DNA from: Christensenella sp. UBA7703
Lineage (GTDB): Bacteria; Bacillota; Clostridia; Christensenellales; CAG-138
DNA length: 64,000 nucleotides
Reading direction: 5' to 3'
Assembly: GCA_002482505.1 (NCBI GenBank)
Contig: DLGD01000039.1
Coordinates: 8,954-72,953, forward strand
Positions 7,843 to 16,100 of the stretch are shown here, in pieces (position 1 is the first letter of the stretch; each line of letters begins with the position of its first letter). A program made the translations under genes and the position numbers. The notes beneath the pieces are model-generated. The model saw nothing but the letters and a program-made list of their open reading frames with translations, had not been told where the DNA came from and ran no database searches.

Positions 7843-9859
7843 AGAGCAGTATATCCGTGACAACGGCAAGTTGAAAGCAAAGGAGACGTTGCTCATGGAA
7901 ATCAAAGAAAAAAACACGCGTGAGAAAATTGCCCTCACGCCGAAGCAGAAGTTCGTCCGATACGGGGCGGTTTTCGCGGCATTCTTGCTCGTGGCCGTCA
8001 GCGTATTCGGCATCATTACCGCAAACAAACCCGGCTCGGCCACGCCGCAAAACGCGGCACTGTCCGCAACGGGCGATCAAGCAGAGAGCGCCAAGCCCAC
8101 CGTAACCGCGATTGAGAGCTATGACGACATCTACGGCATGATCGAAACCATGCAAAACGGCACAACCTACAATGGCGGCGTCATGATGGAAGGCGCGGCT
8201 GCGGACAGCGCAGTAGCAGCCCCTGCCGCCGGAGCCAAGACGGAGGCCGCCGCCGAAGCACCGGCATCACCGGTGAGCGACGCAGGTAACACGGATTATT
8301 CCGAAACCAACGTGCAGGTCAAGGGCGTGGATGAAGCGGACATCGTGAAAACCGACGGAAGCTACATCTATTATGTGGCGGGCAACCAGCTCAACATCCT
8401 CAAGCCCGACGGCGCCGCTACCCGCCTCATCTCCAGCACCGCGCTTTCCAGCGAGGACAGCTGGTGGGGCTATAACTCCGAGATGTTCCTGCTGGGCAAC
8501 CGGCTGATGATCATCACGCAGAGTTTCAACACCGTCTGGGTCAACGACGCAAGCGGACGCTATCAGACCAATACCGACCAGACCAGCGCGGTCATCTACG
8601 ACATCAGCAGCCCGCAAAAACCGCTTCAGGTGGTTTCCCTCGGGCAGAGCGGCAACTATGTCAGTTCCCGTATGATCGGGGACTATGTCTACCTTGTGAC
8701 CTCGCAGTATATCTATAACCCCGTGAAGGGCACGCCGATTACCTATATCCCCGCAACCACCGACGGCGTGGAAAGCAAGCTGCTCCAGCCGACCGACCTC
8801 TACATCGGCGGCAACCCGCAGAACGCGGCTTACACCGTTGTGGGTTCGATCAACCTCAAGAGCGGCGCAAACTTCACCTCCGCAAAGGCGGTCTTCGGTG
8901 GAACGAGCGAGCTCTACGCCAACGCGGATCACCTGCTGCTCGTGTTCTCGCGCTATTCGGAAGAAACTCTTCCCATCGCGCCGGACAAGGACGGCAAAAA
9001 CGTCCAGATCACCAACAGTTCCACCAACACGGACCTCGTGCTGCTGGGCCTCTCCGAAGGACAGATTACGAAGCTTGCCAGCGGCAACGTGCCCGGCAGC
9101 CTTCTCAACCAGTTCTCGATGGACGAGTACAAGAACGTGTTCCGCATCGTGACCACGCTCAACAACTCGCAGCAGCGCATCTTTACGGACGGCGTGGACA
9201 CCTATGAGTACGACAGCACGAGCGCAAACGCGCTCTACACGCTGGATCTCGACCTGAAGGTGCTCGGCAAGATCGAAAACCTCGCCAAGGACGAGTTCGT
9301 CAAGAGCGTGCGCTTCGACGGCAGCATCGGATACTTTGTGACCTTCCGTCAGGTCGATCCGCTCTTTGCGGTGGACCTGAGCAACCCCGCTTCCCCGCGC
9401 GTTCTGGATACGCTGAAGATTCCGGGCTTCTCGGAATACCTCCACGTGTTCAAGGACAACCTGCTGCTGGGCATCGGCTATAATGCGGATGAAAATACAG
9501 GCGCGATGCAGGGCGTGAAGCTCTCCATGTTCGATACATCGGACAAGGCAAACGTCAAGGAAGTCAACACCGCAAAGGTGGACGCAAGCTGGACAGTCGT
9601 CAGCAGCAACCACAAGGCAATCCTTGTGGACGCGGAAAAGAACCTGATCGCCTTCCCGGCGGATAGCAACTACTACATCTACCGCTATACCGACAAGGGG
9701 TTTGAGCTTGCCGCACGTGTCAACATGACGGCGGATCTCTCAAGCTGGAACCTCCGCGGCCTGTTCATCGGGGACAATTTCTATGTCCTCGGCGACTCCG
9801 GCGTCACGGTCATCTCGCTTGCCGACTTCACCGTGCTTGCCACCGTAAAGCTCGGCTAA
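7835..9859 (+). CDS. Membrane beta-propeller protein, probable anti-sigma partner
   Basis: 674 residues. Residues 1-40 are cytoplasmic and charged, resembling the short N-terminal segment of anti-sigma proteins; residues 45-67 form one membrane helix. An Ala/Glu-rich linker to about 150 is followed by a large extracellular domain that begins NVQVKGVDEADIVKTDG, the hallmark of the Beta_propel family (PF09826), and contains blade motifs such as VYLVTSQYIY and SYFV-type strands. It overlaps the ECF sigma gene by 8 bases. I infer that it holds the sigma factor at the membrane and that the propeller senses an external signal; the family itself has no established enzymatic role. Confidence 0.8.
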   Translation: MFKEQYIRDNGKLKAKETLLMEIKEKNTREKIALTPKQKFVRYGAVFAAFLLVAVSVFGIITANKPGSATPQNAALSATGDQAESAKPTVTAIESYDDIYGMIETMQNGTTYNGGVMMEGAAADSAVAAPAAGAKTEAAAEAPASPVSDAGNTDYSETNVQVKGVDEADIVKTDGSYIYYVAGNQLNILKPDGAATRLISSTALSSEDSWWGYNSEMFLLGNRLMIITQSFNTVWVNDASGRYQTNTDQTSAVIYDISSPQKPLQVVSLGQSGNYVSSRMIGDYVYLVTSQYIYNPVKGTPITYIPATTDGVESKLLQPTDLYIGGNPQNAAYTVVGSINLKSGANFTSAKAVFGGTSELYANADHLLLVFSRYSEETLPIAPDKDGKNVQITNSSTNTDLVLLGLSEGQITKLASGNVPGSLLNQFSMDEYKNVFRIVTTLNNSQQRIFTDGVDTYEYDSTSANALYTLDLDLKVLGKIENLAKDEFVKSVRFDGSIGYFVTFRQVDPLFAVDLSNPASPRVLDTLKIPGFSEYLHVFKDNLLLGIGYNADENTGAMQGVKLSMFDTSDKANVKEVNTAKVDASWTVVSSNHKAILVDAEKNLIAFPADSNYYIYRYTDKGFELAARVNMTADLSSWNLRGLFIGDNFYVLGDSGVTVISLADFTVLATVKLG

Positions 9860-9883
9860 TCCCAAGCAACCAACACACACAAC

Positions 9884-9909
9884 AAAAAGCGGGCGTAAGC
9901 CCGCTTTTT
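9884..9909 (+). terminator. Rho-independent terminator
   Basis: AAAAAGCGGGC and its complement enclose a GTAA loop, ending in five Ts, 25 bases after the beta-propeller stop codon. Confidence 0.9.
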
Positions 9910-10140
9910 GTGTTTTATTCGTCAGAGCTGCGTGTAAAATGATTTGCCTGATTAAAAAAAGAGCTCCAATCACCTTGTGAAACACGAATCATTTCTGTAC
10001 TATAACATATGAGCCATGTACGAAGGCATATCTGTTTCACCGGCTTGATTGCAAAATTGCATACCATTGTTTGATGAATTTCTATGAAACGCAACCAGCC
10101 GACTGCTAAACCGCCTAGACACGGCTTTGGAGGGGAACTT

Positions 10141-11193
10141 ATGTGGAAATGCAAGTATTGTGAAAAGACCAACTTCGACGATCAAATCATTTGCCCGTAT
10201 TGCAACGCACCAAATCCGGCGGCGGCAAACCGAACCCCCGCAACCCCGAACGCGGGCACGCCGCTGTTCTATGGCAGCCAAAGTCAGTCAAATCAGGATT
10301 GGAATGCACGCTATAACCCAAATGTATCCGCCAAATCCAAGGTTGGTTCCATCGTAAAATATGCAGTCATCGGCGTGGCGGCGATATTGCTGGTCGTGAT
10401 TTTGGTGCTTATCTTCCAGAAACCGACATCCGGTGATTCAGCCGCTGCTGCCCCGCAGCAGACAAAAGCTGCGCTAAAAGGCGCGCTTGGAGAAATCGGC
10501 GGCTCTGCAACCGCAGAAACCCCTGCCCCCACGGCAACGCCGGAACCAGCGCCGGAGCCCTTCACCGCCGAAGCTGCCGTGGAGATCTATCTGGACTATG
10601 GCGAAACCTATCAATGCACCACAGCGGATTTCGATTTGCCGTACGCCGTTGCCGACGATGAAGTCAACTGGCTTTGCGAGGACAATGACGCGGGCACTCT
10701 GTGCAGCTCACGCGGGCGAATCACCGCGGGCAACTATCAGGTTGATCCCGAGGAAAAATTTAACGACGCGCTCACGGTCACAGGAAAGACCAAAAATGGG
10801 TCAACCTTGACCTACACGGTCCTCACCGGACGCGGGGATAACTATATCTTCAGCTGGTCGTCCTCCCCGCGCACGATGAAGGGATACACCAGCGGATATG
10901 TCATCGTTTCCGACGAAATGGTCCCGCAATGCAGCGGCTTTACGATCTATTATGAATATGAACTCACCGATGGAAAGCTGAACTCCGACCGTTGGTCTGT
11001 CTGGGTGCGAGAGGACGGCACAACTTGGGTTCGCGTAGGGGATATCTACCTCGAAAACAACGTTGGAAAGCAGTTTGACATTGAGTTTGACCATCCAATC
11101 ACGTTCAACGAAATCTGCGTGCAGCCGGAGACATACAGCGATGACTATTCCTGCACAACCTCGTATGCAATCGGCTACCTGGTGTTCAATTGA
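10141..11193 (+). CDS. Zinc-ribbon membrane protein with extracellular C-terminal domain
   Basis: 350 residues from ATG 10141, which has GGAGGGG nine bases upstream. The N-terminus carries a CKYC...CPYC zinc ribbon (residues 3-24), then an Asn/Ala/Pro linker, one membrane helix (about 80-100), a Pro/Ala/Thr linker and a C-terminal domain of about 200 residues. The last 100 residues look like a discoidin-like beta-sandwich (WSVWVREDGTTWVRVG, FDIEFDHPITFNEICV). The topology places the ribbon in the cytoplasm and the sandwich outside. The C-terminal domain may bind carbohydrate or peptidoglycan; this is inference only. The 281 bases upstream hold the preceding terminator and a weak TACTAT-type -10 but no further gene. 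Confidence 0.7.
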   Translation: MWKCKYCEKTNFDDQIICPYCNAPNPAAANRTPATPNAGTPLFYGSQSQSNQDWNARYNPNVSAKSKVGSIVKYAVIGVAAILLVVILVLIFQKPTSGDSAAAAPQQTKAALKGALGEIGGSATAETPAPTATPEPAPEPFTAEAAVEIYLDYGETYQCTTADFDLPYAVADDEVNWLCEDNDAGTLCSSRGRITAGNYQVDPEEKFNDALTVTGKTKNGSTLTYTVLTGRGDNYIFSWSSSPRTMKGYTSGYVIVSDEMVPQCSGFTIYYEYELTDGKLNSDRWSVWVREDGTTWVRVGDIYLENNVGKQFDIEFDHPITFNEICVQPETYSDDYSCTTSYAIGYLVFN

Positions 11194-11210
11194 TTCAAAC
11201 AAACGTGTAA

Positions 11211-11239
11211 ACAAAAAGCGGGCACATACCCGCTTTTGT
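11211..11239. terminator. Rho-independent terminator between convergent genes
   Basis: ACAAAAAGCGGG and CCCGCTTTTGT form a 10-11 bp stem around a CACATA loop; A-rich on one side and T-rich on the other, serving both the zinc-ribbon gene and the AlkZ-related gene. Confidence 0.85.
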
Positions 11240-11256
11240 GTTTCGTGAGAGGTTTG

Positions 11257-12018
11257 TCAGCCTAAAATAAACTTCTTGATCTTCTTCTCTTCCGCCTGCG
11301 GATTCAACACAAGCACTTGCTTTGTGATGACGTGTATCGCGTCGTCTTTTTTGATCTTTGCGGCCTCGGCAAAAATCGCCTCACCCCAGAACTGCTCGGT
11401 TGTGCAAAATACGGTGGAATACCAGCCGTATTCCTCCCCTTTTTGTGAAAGCTTCTGCTGGCGACCGCACATGGTCAGAAACATCCGCATCTGCAACTCT
11501 GTCAGCGCGCTGTCAAAGCGGCTTTTCTCCTCTGCGCCGAACGAAGCAAGTTGCTTGATGGCGTGCAGCGGTAGCGTGCCGTATTCAAGAATCGTATTAT
11601 AGATCCGTTTTGCTGCATGGCTCAGTGTGCCGTCCGCATACGCCTGAGAAAACGCCTCGTCCCCGCGCCGCGCGGCGAGGAAATATGGCGCCCACTGTTT
11701 CGTGATAAACCCGCTTTTCTTGAAAAACACCTTGCCGTAGGCAATGTCATTCCGCTCATCCAGCACGCGCATGCGCCACTCCCACGGGTCTGTCTCCGGC
11801 GTGCCCGTGTGCCAGCGGACGGGGGTTTCATACGGCGGCTGCTCATCCCAACTCCACGGAATCAGCGCGAAGATTCCCTCGTCGTTGCCGCCGCCCATGG
11901 AGAAGCCGGCGGTCAGCAGGTTTTGAACAAATCCATCGTAGTTCTGAATCGGAATCAAGCGCTGCACACCCCGTTTTCTTTTTTCTTCCAGTATAGCAGA
12001 AGCGCGGTCAAGCGGCAT
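11257..12018 (-). CDS. AlkZ-related winged-helix protein
   Basis: 253 residues, soluble. The central Trp-rich section (WHTGTPETDPWEWRMRVL is a marker, then IAYGKVFFKKSGFIT) and the C-terminal LTELQMRMFLTMCG / STVFCTTEQFW section resemble the 'AlkZ-related' proteins that share the winged-helix fold of HTH_42/YcaQ DNA glycosylases. True AlkZ excises crosslinked or alkylated bases using a QxQ/QxD motif, which I do not see here, so glycosylase activity is doubtful. It is the last gene of a run with DUF3788 and DUF3795 proteins and starts 15 bases after DUF3788. Its start codon has no clear ribosome site. Confidence 0.6.
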   Translation of the reverse strand: MPLDRASAILEEKRKRGVQRLIPIQNYDGFVQNLLTAGFSMGGGNDEGIFALIPWSWDEQPPYETPVRWHTGTPETDPWEWRMRVLDERNDIAYGKVFFKKSGFITKQWAPYFLAARRGDEAFSQAYADGTLSHAAKRIYNTILEYGTLPLHAIKQLASFGAEEKSRFDSALTELQMRMFLTMCGRQQKLSQKGEEYGWYSTVFCTTEQFWGEAIFAEAAKIKKDDAIHVITKQVLVLNPQAEEKKIKKFILG

Positions 12019-12033
12019 AAAAATCGCAGGGAT

Positions 12034-12462
12034 TTATCCCTTTGGCGCAACACGCAAACGGATGAGTTGCTTGACATCCTCCAAAACCTGCGCGTCCGTC
12101 ACGCGGATCATCAGCCAGCGCGCGCCGTTGAATTCCCGCGTGCGCGCATAAAGCTCGCGGATATAGTCCGTGCAGACGGGCAAGAGAAGCTCCGCCTGCG
12201 AGGCTTCCTTTGCGCCAATGGTCACCAGCGCGGTAAACTGCCCCGCTTCGGGATAGAGCGTGCAGAGCGCGCGCCCGCTTTTCTTATACTTCACGTTCCA
12301 GCCAGGCGCACCGCTGCAGGTGCTGTATTCCACCTTTGGCACAATGGAATAGGCGCCTTCCGCCCACTTGCAAAGTCCGTTCCAGAGCGGGCTTGCGATA
12401 AAGCATGCAATCTCCTCCAGCGTCGGCTCCTGTGCCTTCGGGTATGCCTCAAACCAATTCAA
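12034..12462 (-). CDS. DUF3788 family protein
   Basis: 142 residues starting at a TTG (12460-12462) preceded by GGGAGG eight bases upstream and overlapping the DUF3795 stop codon as TTGA. A longer ATG-started frame from 12546 lies inside the upstream gene and is rejected. The sequence has the family's layout: a short acidic start (WFEAYPKAQEPTLEEI), then LWNGLCKWAEGAY, KVEYSTCSGAPGWNVKYKKSGR and a C-terminal tail. DUF3788 is a small soluble fold, related by shape to YjbR/GyrI-like proteins, with unknown role. Translational coupling with DUF3795 implies a joint function. Confidence 0.75.
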   Translation of the reverse strand: MNWFEAYPKAQEPTLEEIACFIASPLWNGLCKWAEGAYSIVPKVEYSTCSGAPGWNVKYKKSGRALCTLYPEAGQFTALVTIGAKEASQAELLLPVCTDYIRELYARTREFNGARWLMIRVTDAQVLEDVKQLIRLRVAPKG

Positions 12463-12890
12463 ACGAGTGTCCTCCCTTTTCCAATTGGGTGCTGCCGTCC
12501 GCAGCCGCTGCATCTGCCGTCGTGCAGATTGATCAGGTGCCCGCAAGAATCACAGGTGTGGGTGTTGATCTGCTCGCGCAGCAGCGCCGCTACCCCAATT
12601 TCTCGCTGACGCGCCGCGTCGGACGCAAGATCAACCCCGTAGCCTTCGCGATAGCGCTTGTCAAACGATTTCACCCGCTTGCAAGGACGTTCCTGGCACT
12701 CTGCACAGGAGAAGAGCCCCCGCTCCGATACACAAGCGCGCATCACGCATTTACGTTGATATTCATCCGGCTGGCTCTCTCGCGCGCGGCAACCGGGGCA
12801 CGGCTTCTTGCCAAGGTGGCGATAACAAAGCATGCAATTCAGCCCGCACGGGGCAAGCATACTCTCATCGATCGTTTCCGGCGGTTTCAT
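12459..12890 (-). CDS. DUF3795 family cysteine-rich protein
   Basis: 143 residues with fourteen or so cysteines. The N-terminus reads LAPCGLNCMLCYRHLGKKPCPGCR, given here because it is the family signature (Cys positions about 15, 19, 22, 31 and 34); further pairs CAEC, CDSC and CSGC follow. The spacing suggests several zinc or Fe-S knuckles. DUF3795 is common in anaerobes and archaea and has no established activity. The final GRCSGCGRQH segment is an extra zinc ribbon. Confidence 0.78.
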   Translation of the reverse strand: MKPPETIDESMLAPCGLNCMLCYRHLGKKPCPGCRARESQPDEYQRKCVMRACVSERGLFSCAECQERPCKRVKSFDKRYREGYGVDLASDAARQREIGVAALLREQINTHTCDSCGHLINLHDGRCSGCGRQHPIGKGRTLV

Positions 12891-12943
12891 CAGCCGTCCC
12901 TACCTTTCACTACGATTCCGGTGTAGTCCTAGACGTCGTCCGG

Positions 12944-13207
12944 CTATGCCTGCCAGCGCTTCAAGAGCGGAAAATGCTCATTCATCATCTCCCGCGCGCC
13001 CGCTTCGGTCATGCCCGGCATGTTCTCCAGGAGCGGCTGCACGCAAAAATCGATCATTTCCTCCATCGTGCAGTTCGCGGTAAACGTGCCGTTTTCATAG
13101 CAATATTTGCAGTAATCATGGTTCTTGGTTCCGTCCGCCTCTGTGCCGTAGAGTTCGTCCGTCTGCCCCATCGGCATTCCGCAGCTTTGACAATAACGTT
13201 CTTCCAT
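12944..13207 (-). CDS. Putative zinc-ribbon protein (PF12674-like)
   Basis: 87 residues starting at ATG 13207, with GGAGGAG nine bases upstream; the in-frame extension to 13264 lacks a site. The first 35 residues are ERYCQSCGMPM...CKYCYENG, the four-cysteine ribbon of the zf-ribbon family that is often fused to or placed near AraC/YdeI-type regulators. A TATAAT lies 38 bases upstream and an inverted repeat (13254-13278) covers the promoter region. It follows the WYL regulator on the same strand and is probably its target. Confidence 0.75.
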   Translation of the reverse strand: MEERYCQSCGMPMGQTDELYGTEADGTKNHDYCKYCYENGTFTANCTMEEMIDFCVQPLLENMPGMTEAGAREMMNEHFPLLKRWQA

Positions 13208-13253
13208 GTTCTTGCTCCTCCTGCATGATTTGATAGGGCAATTATACCGGAAT

Positions 13254-13278
13254 AAACCTGACAATAGCTGTCATGTTT
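13254..13278. promoter_or_regulatory. Inverted repeat, probable WYL-regulator operator 1
   Basis: AAACcTGACA, five-base spacer, TGTCAtGTTT: two 10-base arms with one mismatch pair, upstream of the zinc-ribbon gene. A further half site CTGTCATGTTT recurs at 13288-13298, exactly 20 bp from the half site at 13268-13278. Confidence 0.5.
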
Positions 13279-13290
13279 AGCTGTCTTCTG

Positions 13291-14196
13291 TCATGTTTCG
13301 TGCTGTGCCCAGATCGCCTTTGCATAAGCCGCGAGTTGCGCACGCAGATCGTCCGGCTCAAGAACCGACAACTCCGTTCCGAACGAGAGCAGATAGCTCT
13401 CCACCCAATGATCCCGCGACATCGATACGCGCACGAGCAGCGAGCCATCCGCCTGCTGTTCAATCGCAGATCGTTCAAACTCATCATAGACACGAAAAGC
13501 GACCGCGGAAGAGAATAAAAGACGCATCGGCTGCATGGCAGGCTGCGCATATATGCTCTGCTCCAGCGGCGGAATCTCGCTCGGCAGCGCATCGAACCGC
13601 TCTCCCAGCGTCGTCATTTCGACGATTCTGCTCACCTTAAACAGACGATAGTCCTCCTGCATGCGGCAATACGCATATAGATACCAGCTTTTGTCCTTGA
13701 AGATGAGCTTGATGGGCAGTATCACGCGGCGGTTCGTTTCCCCGCTGGTGGAGCAATAGACAATCTCCAGCGCGCGCCGGCCGATCAGCGCCGACTTCAG
13801 CCGCTCAAACTTCACGCTGTCCGTGCTGGCCATGCCCCAACGGGAAAAGTCAACCTCAATCCAACTCGTATTCTGCTTCTGGAACAATCCGCCAAGCTTA
13901 CGCAGCAGCGCATCCACCGGTTGGTCGACCGCGCGAAGGCTTTGAATCGCGTAAAGAATCTGGTTCTGCTCCTCGTCGGACAGCAGCGCCTTATCAAACG
14001 AATAGTTGGGCAAGAGCGATACGCCGCCGTTTTTTCCCTGCGTTGCGTAAACAGGCACACCCGCGAGCGAGAGCGCGTCGATATCCCGATAGATCGTCCG
14101 GACGGAAACCTCCAGCGCGCGGCTGAGTTCCGGCGCGGTCATCGTGCCCTTTTCCAGCAGCAGGTATAGAATTTGAAACAGCCGATCGTTCTTCAT
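13291..14196 (-). CDS. WYL-domain transcriptional regulator
   Basis: 301 residues from ATG 14196 (GGAG five bases upstream). The N-terminal helix-turn-helix (residues 1-60, MTAPELSRALEVSVRTIYRD) is of the HTH_11/DeoR type. The WYL domain (about 135-215) contains KSWYLYAYCR, where the family is named for WYL and the Arg and Tyr line a ligand groove. The C-terminal WCX-like extension follows. WYL regulators of this YafY type respond to nucleic-acid or nucleotide ligands and often control defence or repair genes. Matching inverted repeats occur just upstream (14215-14241) and just downstream (13254-13278), which suggests autoregulation and control of the following small genes. Confidence 0.88.
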   Translation of the reverse strand: MKNDRLFQILYLLLEKGTMTAPELSRALEVSVRTIYRDIDALSLAGVPVYATQGKNGGVSLLPNYSFDKALLSDEEQNQILYAIQSLRAVDQPVDALLRKLGGLFQKQNTSWIEVDFSRWGMASTDSVKFERLKSALIGRRALEIVYCSTSGETNRRVILPIKLIFKDKSWYLYAYCRMQEDYRLFKVSRIVEMTTLGERFDALPSEIPPLEQSIYAQPAMQPMRLLFSSAVAFRVYDEFERSAIEQQADGSLLVRVSMSRDHWVESYLLSFGTELSVLEPDDLRAQLAAYAKAIWAQHET

Positions 14197-14214
14197 AGCT
14201 CCAGTATAAAACAA

Positions 14215-14241
14215 AAACCTGACAGTTTCTATGTCAGGTTT
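14215..14241. promoter_or_regulatory. Perfect inverted repeat: operator 2 and/or terminator
   Basis: AAACCTGACA and TGTCAGGTTT are perfect 10-bp arms around a 7-base loop, 19 bases before the WYL start codon. It shares its arms with the site at 13254-13278, favouring an operator. It also lies 24 bases after the YcxB-like stop codon and is followed on the - strand by TTGTTTT, so it may terminate that gene as well. Confidence 0.6.
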
Positions 14242-14265
14242 GTTTGAATTGGTGAATGTTTGCCG

Positions 14266-14787
14266 TTATGCGACCTTTGCCCTGCCCGCCACGACATATT
14301 TGCGCAGCAGCGAGCGGAGGGTTTCCAGCTCGCTTTCGCTGGCGATCTGCGCCTTGGGGATGACTACCGCGCGCTTTTCTCCGGCGATGAGATAGATTGC
14401 GTTCTTGGTTTCGCGCGCAAGATAGATCTGTTTCCAGGTAAAGTCTGTGTCCCCGCGCTCGCTCTTTGCGTGCACGCCGTTTCGATCGATGCTATATTGC
14501 ACCGAAAAATCGCTCATCTTACCGGATTTGTAGTTGTTATTGACGCGCACCACAACCGAGACGAGATTGAAAACGACCAGCAGCAGCGCACCGGAAAACG
14601 CGGCGATCAAGCCGATACTACCCGCGTTCGTCACGGAGATGCCCTGTCCATAGCGAATCAACGTCACGAGAACGCCAAGGATGATAAACGTCATGATCGC
14701 AAGCCCCGCAAGCTTCCGTTTCATGCGAAAATAATTGTATTGGATGTTGTCCTGTTTGGTGATGGTAAACTTGCCAGAATACGTCAT
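14266..14787 (-). CDS. YcxB-like membrane protein
   Basis: 173 residues. Residues 1-25 are cytoplasmic, two membrane helices follow (about 27-45 and 55-78), and a C-terminal cytoplasmic domain contains YSIDRNGVHAKSERGDTDFTWKQ and IYLIAGEKRAVVIPK. This two-helix plus PH-like C-terminal domain (bulk of the protein after residue 85) is the YcxB family. Function unknown; B. subtilis YcxB is uncharacterised. The gene stands alone between the WYL regulator and the efflux operon. Confidence 0.75.
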   Translation of the reverse strand: MTYSGKFTITKQDNIQYNYFRMKRKLAGLAIMTFIILGVLVTLIRYGQGISVTNAGSIGLIAAFSGALLLVVFNLVSVVVRVNNNYKSGKMSDFSVQYSIDRNGVHAKSERGDTDFTWKQIYLARETKNAIYLIAGEKRAVVIPKAQIASESELETLRSLLRKYVVAGRAKVA

Positions 14788-14885
14788 GGAACCATGCTCC
14801 TTTTTGCGATAGTCCCATTATACCTTTGTGAATTGCGGCTGTCAAAAAAGGATATTCCATGTTCTGCAGCATTCCCAGACAAAAG

Positions 14886-14916
14886 AATCCCCCGCGAAGA
14901 CGAGCCCGCGAGGGAT
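14886..14916 (-). terminator. Terminator of efflux operon
   Basis: AATCCC-CGCG arms pair with CGCG-GGGATT around a 10-base loop, with one internal mismatch, followed on the - strand by CTTTTG, 30 bases after the permease stop codon. Confidence 0.75.
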
Positions 14917-14945
14917 TGTTGCCGTGTTTTCGGATTCTATTTGAC

Positions 14946-16100
14946 TCAGTTGCGCTGCAGGGCTTCAATCGGCGTCATCTTGCTCGCCTTTGCGGCGGGA
15001 TAGCTGCCGAATGCCACGCCGATGACCACGCAGAAGAGCAGGGCGACAACCGCCGCACGCCATTCGATCGCGATCGTCATATCCGCGATCATCGCAAAGA
15101 TTCGCAGCCCCAGCGCGGAGAGTCCAAGCCCGATCAGCCCGCCGAGAATGGAGAGCACGCAAGCCTCGATGAGAAACTGCATCATGATGTGGCTCCTGCG
15201 CGCGCCGATGGCTTTGCGGATGCCGATTTCCCGCGTGCGCTCCGCCACGGAGACCAGCATGATGTTCATGATTCCGATACCGCCGACCAGCAGCGAGATT
15301 GCCGCGATGCCGCCGAGCATCAGCGAAAGCGTGCTCATCACGTCGTCCAGCGTGTCCAGAATCTCGCTCATATTGTAGACCGTGTAGCTGTCCTCGCTCC
15401 GCGTCAATTGCAGCATGTGATATTCTGTCTGCGCCTGCGCGATATCCACCGTGTTGGTGGACGAGGCTTTCACATACGCCGTGGTAATCGCGGTGCTGTC
15501 CGCAATCCGTTGCGCTGTGGTCAGCGGAATCAGCACCTGCGAATCGGTGTCCGATCCCGTCTCGGCAAGGAGCCCCACGATGGTAAATGTATGTCCGCTC
15601 ATCGTGAACGTCTTGCCGATCACATCGTAACTTTCGAACAGCTTTCCCGCGATATCGGTGCCGACCACTGCGGTATACGTCCGCCAGTCGAGATCGGAGG
15701 CTACGATTTCACGTCCCGCCTCCATCTTTACCCCCGCGATTCCCATGTACTCTTCCGTGATACCGATTGCGGAAACGCTGGTGTAGGTGGACCCGCTGCG
15801 CGCCGTGCTGCTCACCGTTAAATACGGCGCGACGCCCGCAATCGCGTCATATTGCTTCAGTCCCATGAAATCGTCCACATCAAGGTTGACATCCTCGTCC
15901 GTTACAGAAATGGTGAGTAGATCCGATCCCATAGATGCAATTGCGCTGGTGATGCTGCTTGTCGTACTCTGTGCAATCGAAACTAAAATGATCACGCTCA
16001 TCACACCGATGATGATACCGAGCATAGTCAGAAACGAGCGCATCTTGTTCGCGAGTGTCGAGCGAATCGCGAGGCGAAGAGAATTCAGAAACATCGTCAT
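14946..16100 (-). CDS. MacB/FtsX-type ABC transporter permease
   Basis: 384 residues starting at ATG 16100, which overlaps the ATPase stop codon as ATGA; GGAGGAGG sits just upstream. One N-terminal membrane helix (about 20-45, MLGIIIGVMSVIILVSIAQ) is followed by a large extracytoplasmic MacB_PCD domain (about 46-240) and three C-terminal helices (about 258-370), the FtsX topology. The partner ATPase and a membrane-fusion protein complete a three-part MacAB-like exporter. In Gram-positive bacteria these export antimicrobial peptides, lipids or signalling peptides; the substrate here is unknown. Confidence 0.88.
   Translation of the reverse strand: MTMFLNSLRLAIRSTLANKMRSFLTMLGIIIGVMSVIILVSIAQSTTSSITSAIASMGSDLLTISVTDEDVNLDVDDFMGLKQYDAIAGVAPYLTVSSTARSGSTYTSVSAIGITEEYMGIAGVKMEAGREIVASDLDWRTYTAVVGTDIAGKLFESYDVIGKTFTMSGHTFTIVGLLAETGSDTDSQVLIPLTTAQRIADSTAITTAYVKASSTNTVDIAQAQTEYHMLQLTRSEDSYTVYNMSEILDTLDDVMSTLSLMLGGIAAISLLVGGIGIMNIMLVSVAERTREIGIRKAIGARRSHIMMQFLIEACVLSILGGLIGLGLSALGLRIFAMIADMTIAIEWRAAVVALLFCVVIGVAFGSYPAAKASKMTPIEALQRN

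Noticed and set aside
12463..12546. N-terminal extension of the DUF3788 protein
   Set aside because: It lies within the upstream DUF3795 gene and lacks a ribosome site; the TTG at 12460-12462 has GGGAGG and gives the family's usual start.
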